Below, piece by piece: positions 7,495 to 15,549 of a stretch of DNA of 64,000 bases (position 1 is its first letter; every line of letters begins with the position of its first letter). Both the position numbers and the translations under genes were made by a program. The stretch is from an uncultured Spirochaetaceae bacterium. GTDB taxonomy: Bacteria > Spirochaetota > Spirochaetia > Treponematales > Treponemataceae. The notes beneath the pieces were generated by a model. That model saw nothing but the letters and a program-made list of their open reading frames with translations. It ran no database searches and was not told the DNA's origin. Location of the stretch: positions 92,327 to 156,326 of the forward strand of contig CACYWZ010000002.1 in NCBI GenBank assembly GCA_902778325.1, read 5' to 3'.

Positions 7495-8724
7495 ATGAAA
7501 CTTTGGATGAAATATCTTTTGGGTATCGTTTTGGGCGTGGCTTCAGCGTTTATAATCCCGCTCAACTCTCCTCAATCAACTGCGATTCTGGATTTCGTTG
7601 TGAATATCGTTTTGCGCATTGGACGCTATGCGCTTATCCCGTCTTTGTTCTTCGGAGCGGGTATCGCAGTTTTCCGCCTTCGTGACGGAGGGCTTACGTC
7701 GCTTAGCGCAATCTGGATTGTCTCGACGGTTGTCGCTTCAACGGCGCTTCTTGCGTTTTTGGGAACGCTGAGCGCTGTCCTCATAAAACTGCCTCCGCTT
7801 CCGATTACGGCGGAAAAAAGTTTTTCTGAAATATCGATTAGCGTTACAGATTTGATTATGAGCGTCTTTCCGGAAAGTCCGGTCGAGGCTTTTCTTGAGG
7901 GAACGTTCCTTCTTCCGTGTTTTGTCTTCGGCGGCGCTGTCGGCGGTGCTTGTGCGACTGACAAAAGCGCGTCAAAGCAGGCTGTCGGTACTCTTGAGTC
8001 GTTCTCAAATGTCGCTTATTCGATGCTTTGCTTTTTCTCGGATATGATGACGATTGGAATTATGGCGCTTTCGTGTCGCTGGGCTTTGAACTTCGCGACT
8101 GTTTTGAAGGCGGGCGTTTTTCTTCCGCTCATTACGATTTTGACGGTCAATCTTCTTTTGGTCGCTTTTGTGATTTACCCGCTGATTCTGCGCTTTATTT
8201 GTCATGACCCGCGTCCGTTCAAGGTGCTCTACGCGTCTGTTTGTCCGTTCTTGACGGCGTTCTTTTCAGGCGACACGAACTTGACGCTTCTTTGTTCGAT
8301 GCGGCACGGCAAGGACAGTCTTGGAATAAGAAGGAGAACGAACGCTGTCACGTTCCCTGTGTTTTCGATTTTTGCACGCGGCGGCTCTGTGCTTGTCACT
8401 TCGATTTGCTTTGTCGTGATTTTGCGAACTTACTCGTATTTGGAGATAAGTTTTTCTGACACGCTTTGGATTGGAACGATGTCGTTCTTGCTTTCGTTTG
8501 TTTTGGGGGGATTTTCTTCGGGAGGACCTTTTGTGGCGCTCACAATTCTTTGCACGATGTACGGGCGCGGATTTTCTTCGGGATATTTGCTTTTGCGAAC
8601 TGCCTCGCCGATAATCTGCGCTTATGCGGCGGGAATCGATGCGATTACGGCGATGTTCGGCAGCTACATTGTTGCGGTCAAGACGCGAACGATTGAACAT
8701 CGCGCCTTGAAGCAGTTCATCTAG
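7495..8724 (+). CDS. Dicarboxylate/amino acid:cation symporter (DAACS family)
   Basis: Inner-membrane secondary transporter of 409 residues in the glutamate/aspartate/C4-dicarboxylate symporter family. The alternation of hydrophobic helices begins MKLWMKYLLGIVLGVASAF. Later GDTNLT and the helical-hairpin glycine/serine stretch GGFSSGGPFVALTILCTMYGRGFSSGY (read as separate motifs) match the family's substrate and sodium-binding region. ATG 7495 is preferred over 7486 because of the promoter position. Its stop overlaps the stop of the convergent metallopeptidase gene by 4 nt. Substrate cannot be decided from sequence alone. Confidence 0.85.
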   Translation: MKLWMKYLLGIVLGVASAFIIPLNSPQSTAILDFVVNIVLRIGRYALIPSLFFGAGIAVFRLRDGGLTSLSAIWIVSTVVASTALLAFLGTLSAVLIKLPPLPITAEKSFSEISISVTDLIMSVFPESPVEAFLEGTFLLPCFVFGGAVGGACATDKSASKQAVGTLESFSNVAYSMLCFFSDMMTIGIMALSCRWALNFATVLKAGVFLPLITILTVNLLLVAFVIYPLILRFICHDPRPFKVLYASVCPFLTAFFSGDTNLTLLCSMRHGKDSLGIRRRTNAVTFPVFSIFARGGSVLVTSICFVVILRTYSYLEISFSDTLWIGTMSFLLSFVLGGFSSGGPFVALTILCTMYGRGFSSGYLLLRTASPIICAYAAGIDAITAMFGSYIVAVKTRTIEHRALKQFI

Positions 8725-9401
8725 CGGCGGCGCTCGTTTCGCAACGAGAGCAAGCGCAATAACTGCACGATTGCGGTCAAAGCGCTTGCGACATAGGTCA
8801 TTGCCGCAGCGCTAAGGACTGCACGCGCTCCGCGAAGCTCTCTTTCGCTAAGCGTTCCAGTTTGCCTTAAAAGGCGAAGGGCGCGGAAAGAAGCGTCAAA
8901 CTCTACAGGAAGCGTTACGAGATAAAAAATCACAGCCCCGAAAAAGAGCAGGATTCCAATCTCGGTCAGTGCGGAAAAACCAGCAAAAAAGCCAACGACA
9001 GCCAAAAGAGGTCCAAAGCGGGAGCCAATGTTAGCAGCTGGAACGAGGGTGCTTCGCAAAACGAGAGGGCCATAGCCGATTTTGTGCTGGACGGCGTGTC
9101 CAGTTTCGTGAGCCGCAACGCCTATTGCAGCGATGGACGTGCGCGAAAAGACAGGCTCGGAAAGATTCAGAGTCTTGTTACCGGGATTATAGTTATCCGT
9201 AAGCGAGCCTCCCACAGGGCGAATCGTTACATCGGAAATACCGCTTTCACGCATAAGAATCTGCGCTGTTTTTGCGCCTGAAACACCTTTTTCGCTCGGC
9301 ACTCGCGAATATTTTGCGAATGTGCTGTGTACTTTGTACTGAGCCCACATCGAAATCGCTGCTGAAGCAATGACCAAAATCAAATAAAAATCAGAATTCA
9401 T
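8721..9401 (-). CDS. YugP-family membrane zinc metallopeptidase
   Basis: Membrane protein of 226 residues in the neutral zinc metallopeptidase family typified by B. subtilis YugP. A first transmembrane helix is followed by the zinc motif HETGH (residues 98-102) and further hydrophobic helices at about 118-170 and 195-215. The FDASFRALRLL segment after the helices is typical of the family. Physiological substrate unknown. ATG 9401 matches the usual family N-terminus (membrane helix ending WAQYKVHS). TATAAT ends 7 nt before it and there is no Shine-Dalgarno. Confidence 0.88.
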   Translation of the reverse strand: MNSDFYLILVIASAAISMWAQYKVHSTFAKYSRVPSEKGVSGAKTAQILMRESGISDVTIRPVGGSLTDNYNPGNKTLNLSEPVFSRTSIAAIGVAAHETGHAVQHKIGYGPLVLRSTLVPAANIGSRFGPLLAVVGFFAGFSALTEIGILLFFGAVIFYLVTLPVEFDASFRALRLLRQTGTLSERELRGARAVLSAAAMTYVASALTAIVQLLRLLSLRNERRR

Positions 9402-9408
9402 AGAAGAG

Positions 9409-9437
9409 ATTATATATTTCGCTGATATGAACTTCAA
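9409..9437 (-). promoter_or_regulatory. Promoter of YugP-family gene
   Basis: Minus-strand TTGAAG (9437-9432), 17-bp spacer, TATAAT (9414-9409). The start codon follows 7 nt later, so the transcript is predicted to be leaderless. Confidence 0.7.
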
Positions 9438-9479
9438 GATTAGGCTGTTAGATAATGAACAAATCGCTTTTTTATGATA

Positions 9480-9541
9480 TAAAAAAAGCCGGTCTATAAA
9501 GGAGGAAGAATTTGACCGGCTTAGAAAAAAAATTATGCTGC
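9480..9541 (-). ncRNA. Predicted small RNA with anti-Shine-Dalgarno loop
   Basis: A complete small transcription unit on the minus strand. The promoter lies at 9549-9577, and a strong hairpin AAGCCGGTC/GACCGGCTT (9522-9486) is followed by T7. The only structured part of this roughly 60-nt RNA is the terminator hairpin, whose 19-nt loop contains UUCUUCCUCCUUU, complementary to AAGGAGGAAGAA-type ribosome-binding sites. No ORF fits. Read on the plus strand, the same hairpin would put AAGGAGG in its loop ahead of a poor 17-codon TTG frame, which I consider less likely. Confidence 0.6.
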
Positions 9542-9548
9542 GAAAGTA

Positions 9549-9577
9549 ACTATATATTGATATGAAAAACGTGTCAA
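9549..9577 (-). promoter_or_regulatory. Promoter of predicted sRNA
   Basis: Perfect -35 TTGACA (9577-9572), 17-bp spacer, TATAGT (9554-9549) on the minus strand, pointing at the hairpin and away from mtnN. Confidence 0.7.
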
Positions 9578-9644
9578 TAGAAAATGATATTTTATAGCGA
9601 AAATCTTCGCAAATTATTGCAGATTTCGCAAGGAGTGTGCTTTT

Positions 9645-10382
9645 ATGGCAAAAATCGGCATAATAGGAGCTATGGATATTGAAGTCCGAATGCTCTCAGC
9701 CAAAATGACGGGTGTAAATGGTATCGATGCGCCCGAAAAGACGATAATCGCGGGCGTAACTTATTACGACGGGCTTTTGGAAGGGGTTCCATGTGTCGTC
9801 GTGAAAAGCGGAATAGGAAAAGTAAACGCTGCACTTTGCACTCAGCGTCTTGTTCTTCTTTTTGGTGTCTCACACGTTATCAACACAGGTATTGCTGGCG
9901 CAATGGCACATGGGCTTGGCGTTCTTGATATGGTGGTGTCAACAGACGCGCTTTATCACGATTTCGATGTTACAGGCTTTGGCTATAAACCTTGTGTTAT
10001 TCCGCAGATGGAGTTGAGCGACTTCGCTGCAGATGAGAAAATGGTTGCAATTGCTTCAGAATCATTTGCTGCACTTGAAAAAGACAGCGCTTCTGGCTTT
10101 TCTGGTCACAAAATTGTAGTTGGACGCGTTGCTTCAGGTGACCAGTTTATTTCTGGCGCAGCAGAAAAGAGCAAAATCCGCGCTCTATGCAATCCTGCTT
10201 GCGTTGAAATGGAGGGAGCAGCAATAGCACACGCGTGTTATCTTAGCAAAGTGCCATTTGTCATAATCCGCTGTATAAGCGATATGGCTGATGATGGAGG
10301 AGAGAGCACGTATTCGTTTAACGAAGACACAGCCGCAAAGATGAGCGCAACGCTTGTCTTGAAAATGCTTCCAAGACTTTAA
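9645..10382 (+). CDS. mtnN: 5'-methylthioadenosine/S-adenosylhomocysteine nucleosidase
   Basis: Cytosolic nucleosidase (Pfs/MTAN) of 245 residues. It hydrolyses SAH to adenine and S-ribosylhomocysteine, and also MTA. N-terminal IGIIGAMDIEVRML contains the catalytic Glu13. NTGIAGAM lies in the middle, CVEMEGAAIAHACY provides the substrate-binding Met-Glu, and ISDMADD holds the catalytic Asp. AAGGAG precedes ATG 9645. luxS follows 27 nt downstream, so this gene supplies the LuxS substrate in one transcript. Confidence 0.96.
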   Translation: MAKIGIIGAMDIEVRMLSAKMTGVNGIDAPEKTIIAGVTYYDGLLEGVPCVVVKSGIGKVNAALCTQRLVLLFGVSHVINTGIAGAMAHGLGVLDMVVSTDALYHDFDVTGFGYKPCVIPQMELSDFAADEKMVAIASESFAALEKDSASGFSGHKIVVGRVASGDQFISGAAEKSKIRALCNPACVEMEGAAIAHACYLSKVPFVIIRCISDMADDGGESTYSFNEDTAAKMSATLVLKMLPRL

Positions 10383-10409
10383 TTTTAGTTTCCTAAGGAG
10401 GAAATATTT

Positions 10410-10880
10410 ATGGAAAAGAAATACAATGTTGATTCTTTCAATCTTGACCACACAAAAGTGACTGCACCTTATGTGCGTTTGGCTTCTCGAAAAACAGGCG
10501 AAAAGGGTGATGTCGTTTCAAAATTCGACATTCGCTTTTCTCAGCCGAACAAAGAATTCTTGTCGACAGGCGCAATTCACACGCTTGAGCACCTCATCGC
10601 TGAATATATCCGTGACGAAATGGACGGCGTCATTGATTTGTCTCCTATGGGCTGTCGCACAGGCTTTTATTTCACGCTTTTCGGCAATGTCGATGAAGAA
10701 TATGTCGCAAACCATCTTTTGAACGTGCTTAAAAAGGTCGCAGTCTGGGACAAAGAAGTGCCTGCAACAACAGAAGCCGAGTGCGGAAACTACCGAGACC
10801 ATGACCTTGAAGGCGCGAAAGAGTGGGCTTCTCGCTGGGTCAAAGGCATCGAAGAAAAAGGTTGGAACTGCTACAAATAA
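10410..10880 (+). CDS. luxS: S-ribosylhomocysteine lyase (AI-2 synthase)
   Basis: Converts S-ribosylhomocysteine to homocysteine and DPD, the precursor of autoinducer-2. It has 156 residues, the normal family length. The metal site is HTLEH (His57, His61) plus Cys125 in AECGNYRDH, and the catalytic cysteine is Cys82 in MGCRTGFY. A strong AAGGAGG precedes ATG 10410. Located between mtnN and birA with only 2 nt to birA; the mtnN-luxS pair completes SAH detoxification. Confidence 0.97.
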   Translation: MEKKYNVDSFNLDHTKVTAPYVRLASRKTGEKGDVVSKFDIRFSQPNKEFLSTGAIHTLEHLIAEYIRDEMDGVIDLSPMGCRTGFYFTLFGNVDEEYVANHLLNVLKKVAVWDKEVPATTEAECGNYRDHDLEGAKEWASRWVKGIEEKGWNCYK

Positions 10881-10882
10881 TT

Positions 10883-11968
10883 ATGGACGAGCGAAAAAGC
10901 ACAAAGCAGATTGTTCTTGAAATCTTGAAAAACGGTGGTTTTGTTTCAGGCGAAGAACTTGCGCAAAAAACGAAGGTTTCAAGAACAGCAATCTGGAAAG
11001 CCGTTGAATCGCTAAGAAAAGACGGTTGGGCGATTGAAGCCGTGACAAACAAAGGCTATTTGCTCTCGCCTGAAAAAAGCGCCTTGAGCAAGCAAAATCT
11101 TTTGGAACATCTCAAAGAGTTTTCGAATGGAAACGACATTCAGATAGATTTTTTTCCGTCAATTGACTCAACGAACAACGAATTAAAGCGCCTTGCATCT
11201 TCAGTGCCATCAATCCGAGACTCAAAAGGCAATTTGACCGAAGAAGGAAAAAAACTTCACAAGCGCGCCATAATCGCTTCAGAGCAAACAGCAGGACGCG
11301 GAAGGCTAGGACGTTCGTTTTTTTCTGCAAACGGAGCCGGCATCTTTATGAGCCTGTTTTATTCACCAAAAGCAGGCGTAACCGACCCTGCCAGAATGAC
11401 AGCGAACGCTGCCGTAGCGGTGTGTCGTGCAATTTCGGCTCTTTTCGGACTTGAAGCACAGATAAAATGGGTGAACGACATTTTTCTTGATGGCAAAAAA
11501 ATCTGCGGCATTCTTGCAGAGGGTGTCTCAAATCTTGAAACAGGGATAATCGAAGGCGCAGTTATCGGTATCGGGATTAACATTTGTGCTCCAGATTCGC
11601 TTCCAGCTGAACTTCGCGATATTGTTGGCTTCTTGGAAGACGCAGCAGAATTAAAAGGAAAATCCGCTGACAAAAACAAACTTGCAGTCACTGTGCTTTC
11701 TGAATTGGTACGGATTTACGACACAGATGATGACGGAAACACGGCAGAAAAGCAAAAGTGTCTCGAAGAATACCGCTCTCGCTCAATTCTTACAGGCAAA
11801 ACGATACAAGTAACGCCTGTGATAGGAGAAGAGCGCACAACTTTTCAAGCGAAAGTCATGGGTATTGGAGATGATTTGTCTCTCATTGTGGAAGACAACG
11901 AGGGAAAACGTCTTTCGCTAAAGAGCGGAGAAGTTTCGCTTTCGTCTTCAAAAATCGCAAGAAAATAA
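10883..11968 (+). CDS. birA: Biotin-[acetyl-CoA-carboxylase] ligase / biotin operon repressor
   Basis: Bifunctional BirA of 361 residues. An N-terminal winged HTH (about 8-60; SGEELAQKTKVSRTAIWKAV) would bind a biotin operator. The catalytic domain has the biotinyl-AMP loop GRGRLGR (138-144) and KWVND (195-199) with catalytic Lys. An insertion of about 20 residues (near 108-127) precedes the catalytic loop. ATG 10883 lies 2 nt after the luxS stop and has a luxS-internal purine run as ribosome site, suggesting translational coupling. A longer frame from 10823 would overlap luxS and is not needed. Confidence 0.94.
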   Translation: MDERKSTKQIVLEILKNGGFVSGEELAQKTKVSRTAIWKAVESLRKDGWAIEAVTNKGYLLSPEKSALSKQNLLEHLKEFSNGNDIQIDFFPSIDSTNNELKRLASSVPSIRDSKGNLTEEGKKLHKRAIIASEQTAGRGRLGRSFFSANGAGIFMSLFYSPKAGVTDPARMTANAAVAVCRAISALFGLEAQIKWVNDIFLDGKKICGILAEGVSNLETGIIEGAVIGIGINICAPDSLPAELRDIVGFLEDAAELKGKSADKNKLAVTVLSELVRIYDTDDDGNTAEKQKCLEEYRSRSILTGKTIQVTPVIGEERTTFQAKVMGIGDDLSLIVEDNEGKRLSLKSGEVSLSSSKIARK

Positions 11969-12005
11969 AAACTCATTCCGCGTGTTTTTGCTCAAAAATG
12001 CGCGG

Positions 12006-12034
12006 TTGTTAATAAAAAAAGACTGTGTTATAAT
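12006..12034 (+). promoter_or_regulatory. Promoter of the 12069 gene
   Basis: TTGTTA (12006-12011), 17-bp spacer, TATAAT (12029-12034). The transcript would carry a leader of about 27 nt with AGGAGA before ATG 12069. Confidence 0.65.
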
Positions 12035-12068
12035 TTTTCTTATAATTACTCACAGGAGAAGAGAAAAT

Positions 12069-13736
12069 ATGTCTGATGATTTCGACCCGATAGCGTTTAT
12101 TCTTGACAATAACGAAGACAGCGACAAATCGGAAATTATTCCGGTTGACACTTTTGACTCTTTAGGCACTTCAAAACAAAAAATAACATACAGCGACAAC
12201 GAAGAAACTGTAAAGAGAGACCCGTTCAAAGTTGATTTGAGCATTCGCAGTTTTGAGCCAATCGACAAAGTATTTCAAGACACATCAACGGGAGTTTTTG
12301 ACGACCCGAAATACTACAAAGTCCTTATGGGAGGCGAGGGCGATACCGCTCAGCGTCTTCACACATTGCTTTCAAAATATCTGACAAGCAAAGAGCCTCA
12401 GGACAGAATCGTTTTCAGACAGCAAATAATTGGCGCATACTGGGAGTTTGTAAAAACACTCGCCCCGAAAATGATGTCGTCATCAACGCCAATGCCGAAG
12501 CGTATGATTATGCGCTTTGCTGTTGTTTTGCCATCGCTTTTCACAGCCGAGCAAAAAGATATGTTCTCAAAGGTTTTCTATGAAAACAATTCAGGAGAGC
12601 CAATCCTTTATCTTGACGAATGGATGAAAGCGATTGCGACAGGAAAGCTCGACCTTTCCGCAACCGACGACGTTCCTGTTCGAAAGAAGGATTTGACTGG
12701 AAACGCCGAGCAGCAATATCTTATGCAGTTGCAAAGCAAAAACGAAGGCAAATTGCAGAGCGTCGAAAGTCAGCTTATGGCAAAAGAGAACGAGCGCACA
12801 ATGACAGAAGCGGAACTCAAGAGCCGAATCGACAATCTTTGTGAGCACCCGCCTTATGTTGGTCTTGCGCCTCACAAAATGGCGTGGAGCGACGCTCAGC
12901 GCCGTCTTATCGCCGAAATCACAGAGCGCCTTCGCAATTTGCAGAGAATCGACAAAGAGCTTTCAAAGATTCTCAACGAGTTCCAGGATTTGAAAGACAT
13001 TCACACTTCACTTGAAACAAAAATGGCTGATATGCCGCAGCAAGTCGAGGTCAATCTTGGCGAAATCCAAAAAGAAATGGACACGGTTCGACAGATGGCA
13101 AAGATGACTGTCGGACGAAAGGGAAATCACTTCCCTGTTTACTCACGCGAGTTCTTCCACTGCGTTCCGAATGCGACGGGCTTCCGCGAGAACGTGATTC
13201 AGGTGTTCTCATGGATTGAAAGCATCGACCCAGATGTTTTTGTCCGCGTCCACAAAAACCAAAAGAACCGCATCGTGCCGTACACGCTTCTTCTTCCGAC
13301 TTATGGCGACATGGGAATCTGCTGGGAGCCATTCAACCGCTACAATCGCTTGACGAGCCGCGGACGAATCGCAATCCCGATGTATCCGCGCGACCTCAAA
13401 ATCGCCTGTCTTGCCGCTGTCGCAGACTTGAGATGGCAGGTTGCGAAGGCAAAAGCTATCGACTGGACTTCCGACGGTCTTACAGGTCAGTATTATCAGT
13501 GGATTGAAAGCCAGAAACTCAAGGGCGACCTCAAGACATACTTTATCGCAGATTACATTCTTTGGATGACGAAGGAAGCGACTGGTATTCAGAAATTGCC
13601 AAAAGAAGTTCGCGGCATTTTCTGGCGCTACATGCCGTTCCCGCAGTCGCTCAAGGACGAACTGGGAAGGCGAAGCCCTGTTTATGCCGACCTTGTGCAA
13701 AAAGACAAGAACCGCGAGATGAGCGACGGCTATTGA
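12069..13736 (+). CDS. Large conserved-looking hypothetical protein
   Basis: A 555-residue cytoplasmic protein without signal peptide or membrane segments. The first 70 residues are acidic and probably disordered. A globular part at about 85-190 follows, then a long charged coiled-coil region at about 220-370 (repeated Gln/Glu/Lys with MQLQSKNEGKLQ), and a C-terminal domain (385-550) rich in Trp/Tyr/Pro. I recognise no family. Codon use and a good AGGAGA site at ATG 12069 support a real gene. It is followed by a terminator. Confidence 0.8.
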   Translation: MSDDFDPIAFILDNNEDSDKSEIIPVDTFDSLGTSKQKITYSDNEETVKRDPFKVDLSIRSFEPIDKVFQDTSTGVFDDPKYYKVLMGGEGDTAQRLHTLLSKYLTSKEPQDRIVFRQQIIGAYWEFVKTLAPKMMSSSTPMPKRMIMRFAVVLPSLFTAEQKDMFSKVFYENNSGEPILYLDEWMKAIATGKLDLSATDDVPVRKKDLTGNAEQQYLMQLQSKNEGKLQSVESQLMAKENERTMTEAELKSRIDNLCEHPPYVGLAPHKMAWSDAQRRLIAEITERLRNLQRIDKELSKILNEFQDLKDIHTSLETKMADMPQQVEVNLGEIQKEMDTVRQMAKMTVGRKGNHFPVYSREFFHCVPNATGFRENVIQVFSWIESIDPDVFVRVHKNQKNRIVPYTLLLPTYGDMGICWEPFNRYNRLTSRGRIAIPMYPRDLKIACLAAVADLRWQVAKAKAIDWTSDGLTGQYYQWIESQKLKGDLKTYFIADYILWMTKEATGIQKLPKEVRGIFWRYMPFPQSLKDELGRRSPVYADLVQKDKNREMSDGY

Positions 13737-13794
13737 TTGTCACGGACAGCTTTGCAAAGTCTGCTTGATAAAAGAAACCGTGCTACTACAAAAG

Positions 13795-13820
13795 ACGGAG
13801 GTGAAAACCCTCCGTTTTTT
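13795..13820 (+). terminator. Terminator downstream of the 12069 gene
   Basis: ACGGAGG / CCTCCGT stem with a 7-nt loop followed by T6. It reaches the 3' end of the convergent yoeB. Confidence 0.85.
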
Positions 13821-14097
13821 ATTCTTCATAATGCCCTTTGCAAGAAATAACCCATAAAAATTCACTATCATTAATCGTTACAATATTGTACACAAGCCGA
13901 TGCTCTTGATTTATGCGCCTGCTCCACGCATTTCTTCCATGCTTTAGCGGTTCTGGCTTTCCAAGACCTTTTGAAAGACCTTCCCGCTCTATACTTTTCA
14001 AAAGGTCGTTAATTTTAGAAACCATCTTTTTATCAGTAGACTGCCAATATAGATAATCAGCCCAAGCATCGTCTGTCCACGTTTTAATCACCTTCAA
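13819..14097 (-). CDS. yoeB: YoeB-family toxin (type II TA, mRNA interferase)
   Basis: Ribosome-dependent endoribonuclease of 92 residues. Family landmarks are WADYLYWQSTDKKMVSKIN, GKPEPLKH (47-54), WSRRINQEHRLVY with Glu65 and Arg67, and the C-terminal GHY (His89, Tyr90) that forms the catalytic end. The start overlaps the antitoxin gene by 14 nt, the usual coupled arrangement. Its partner is the YefM-type gene upstream. All key residues appear present, so it is probably functional. Confidence 0.95.
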   Translation of the reverse strand: MKVIKTWTDDAWADYLYWQSTDKKMVSKINDLLKSIEREGLSKGLGKPEPLKHGRNAWSRRINQEHRLVYNIVTINDSEFLWVISCKGHYEE

Positions 14098-14338
14098 CCT
14101 CGATTATATCGTGGATTTTACCGAAACCTGCCTCAAGCTGTCTTATTCCTCTGTCAATTTTTTCAAGATATGCTTTATTACGAGCTTCTTTTGTCAATTC
14201 GTTATAGCGGTCAAGTCGCAAAATAACAATATCGTTGCCACCATCTTTTGAAACGATAACAGTTTCATTTTTGTCAGCAACTTTTTCATAAAAATCTGCA
14301 AAATCTTTCTTTACGCTCTGATAATTTGCCGCAATCAT
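14084..14338 (-). CDS. yefM: YefM/Phd-family antitoxin
   Basis: An 84-residue antitoxin that should bind and inhibit YoeB and repress its own promoter. The N-terminal Phd/YefM fold (ANYQSVKKDFADFYEKV, then NETVIVSKDGGNDIVILRLDRYNEL) is clear. The acidic C-terminus (HDIIEVEGD) would bind the toxin. AGGAGG lies 5 nt before ATG 14338. It has its own promoter at 14356-14384, downstream of a separate sRNA unit. Confidence 0.94.
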   Translation of the reverse strand: MIAANYQSVKKDFADFYEKVADKNETVIVSKDGGNDIVILRLDRYNELTKEARNKAYLEKIDRGIRQLEAGFGKIHDIIEVEGD

Positions 14339-14355
14339 TTTTGCCTCCTGTTTTT

Positions 14356-14384
14356 ATTGTATTGCTTTTTTTTCACTCAAGCAA
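14356..14384 (-). promoter_or_regulatory. Promoter of yefM-yoeB
   Basis: Minus-strand TTGCTT (14384-14379), 17-bp spacer, TACAAT (14361-14356). The AGGAGG of yefM follows almost directly. Confidence 0.5.
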
Positions 14385-14387
14385 TCA

Positions 14388-14486
14388 GCAAAAAATAGCC
14401 GTCTTTAGTTTGACAAACTAAGGCGGCTCATTGAAAAGGCATGAAAGTCATGTTTGAAGCCCAAATAAAACACCCAAGGGCTTCTT
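14388..14486 (-). ncRNA. Predicted ~98-nt small RNA upstream of yefM-yoeB
   Basis: Minus-strand unit with promoter TTGGAT-N17-TATAAT at 14520-14492 and no ORF. Predicted structure is a 5' stem GAAGCCC/GGGCTTC, a small central CATGACTTTCATG stem, and a long 3' hairpin (AGCCGCCTTAGTTT pairing across GTC) followed by T6. It ends about 50 nt before yefM. It could be an independent sRNA or an attenuated leader of the toxin-antitoxin operon. The 5' stem also has T7 on the plus strand, so plus-strand termination there is possible too. Confidence 0.5.
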
Positions 14487-14604
14487 TTTTTATTATATCA
14501 CTGTTATCCGAAAAATCCAAAAAGAAATTCACTTCAATCTATAAAATTTTCTTAAACGAAAAACGACGCACACAGCGAAACCTTAAATGTAGGTAATAAA
14601 ATTG

Positions 14605-14780
14605 GCTCCTGCATGTTGCGCAAAGCCGTTTTACAAGAAAAATGCTCTCCTGCACGCTGCGCCAAGTCGTTTTACAAGAAAAAAAGACTCCTGCACGCTG
14701 CGACAAGCAATTTTGCAAGAAAAAAACGTTCCTGCACGTTGCGGGAGTCAATTTTTGAAGAAAAATGAGTTGTTGCACGA
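14605..14780. repeat. Phased array 3 (CTGCACGCTGCG, 41 bp period)
   Basis: CTGCA cores at 14609, 14650, 14691 and 14732, with TTGCA at 14773, spaced exactly 41 bp each time. The unit reads CTGCACGCTGCG, a variable stretch, then TTTTnCAAGAAAAA. Three middle units are highly similar and the edges decay. It ends about 50 bp before the DUF6261 start at 14833. Confidence 0.88.
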
Positions 14781-14832
14781 TAAAAGCAAAAGCAATAAAA
14801 TGTGAATATATTTCTTCAATAGGGAGATTTCA

Positions 14833-15549
14833 ATGAAACGAACTGCAAGATTTAGTTCTTTGGCGCGACTTTCTGAACTGGTCGCGGGGTTTGAAAGAGT
14901 GGTTTCATGGCTTTCCGAGCTTTCGCCGGAAGACGATGAATATCTTTCAGAGCAGAAAAAAGAACTTGAGAAGCAGACGAAACAGATTACAGCATCGCTC
15001 AAAAAAGACAGAGCGTACTCCCAACACGAAGAACTTGATGCTCTCCGCGATAATCTGCTAAAGTTGCTTTTCAAGCTCATCGACGGCTATACGGCACACC
15101 CTGACGCAAAAATCGCACAGAGCGCAAAAACGATTTTCGACAAAATCAGCAAAAAGTATTCGTCAATTGCACGCGCAAACTACGAAGAAGAGTCCGGGCT
15201 TTTGTCCAGTATGTTTGGTGATTTTGAGACGGAGGAGTTTTCTTCAGCTGTCAAAGATTTGAACGGGGTCAGCGAGCGTCTTTCACAGCTCAAAACGGCT
15301 CAGGAGAACTTTGAGAAGGCTCACAAGGTCTATATCGAGGCTCTTAAAGCCGAAAAAAGTGAGGAGAGCGCGACTTCAATAAAGAAAAAGGCGCTCTATC
15401 TTGTGAACGACGAACTTGTGCCGTATCTTTCGACGATGCGCCGTGTCAAAAAAGCGCAATACGAGAAACTCGCGCAGATGATTGAAGGCGAGATTCAGAA
15501 CGTAAACGACAAAGTTGTAACAAGGAGCAAAAATGAGAAAAAAGCGTAA
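14833..15549 (+). CDS. DUF6261 family protein (copy 1)
   Basis: A 238-residue helical protein matching the DUF6261 pattern: N-terminal ARFSSLARLSELV, a central KKDRAYSQHEELDALRD block, AKTIFDKISKKYSSIARANYEEESGLL, then a C-terminal helical bundle. Function unknown for the family. AGGGAG precedes ATG 14833. It is the first gene of a probable operon with LolA-like, MMPL and DUF4105 genes (17-nt overlap with the next). Two paralogues lie at 33360 and 57465; all three follow a phased repeat array. Confidence 0.78.
   Translation: MKRTARFSSLARLSELVAGFERVVSWLSELSPEDDEYLSEQKKELEKQTKQITASLKKDRAYSQHEELDALRDNLLKLLFKLIDGYTAHPDAKIAQSAKTIFDKISKKYSSIARANYEEESGLLSSMFGDFETEEFSSAVKDLNGVSERLSQLKTAQENFEKAHKVYIEALKAEKSEESATSIKKKALYLVNDELVPYLSTMRRVKKAQYEKLAQMIEGEIQNVNDKVVTRSKNEKKA

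Noticed and set aside
14388-14430. Hairpin as an integron attC site (treponemes can carry integrons and TA cassettes)
   Set aside because: No R/L core boxes (RYYYAAC, GTTRRRY) in the right places; the T6 tail fits a minus-strand terminator better.
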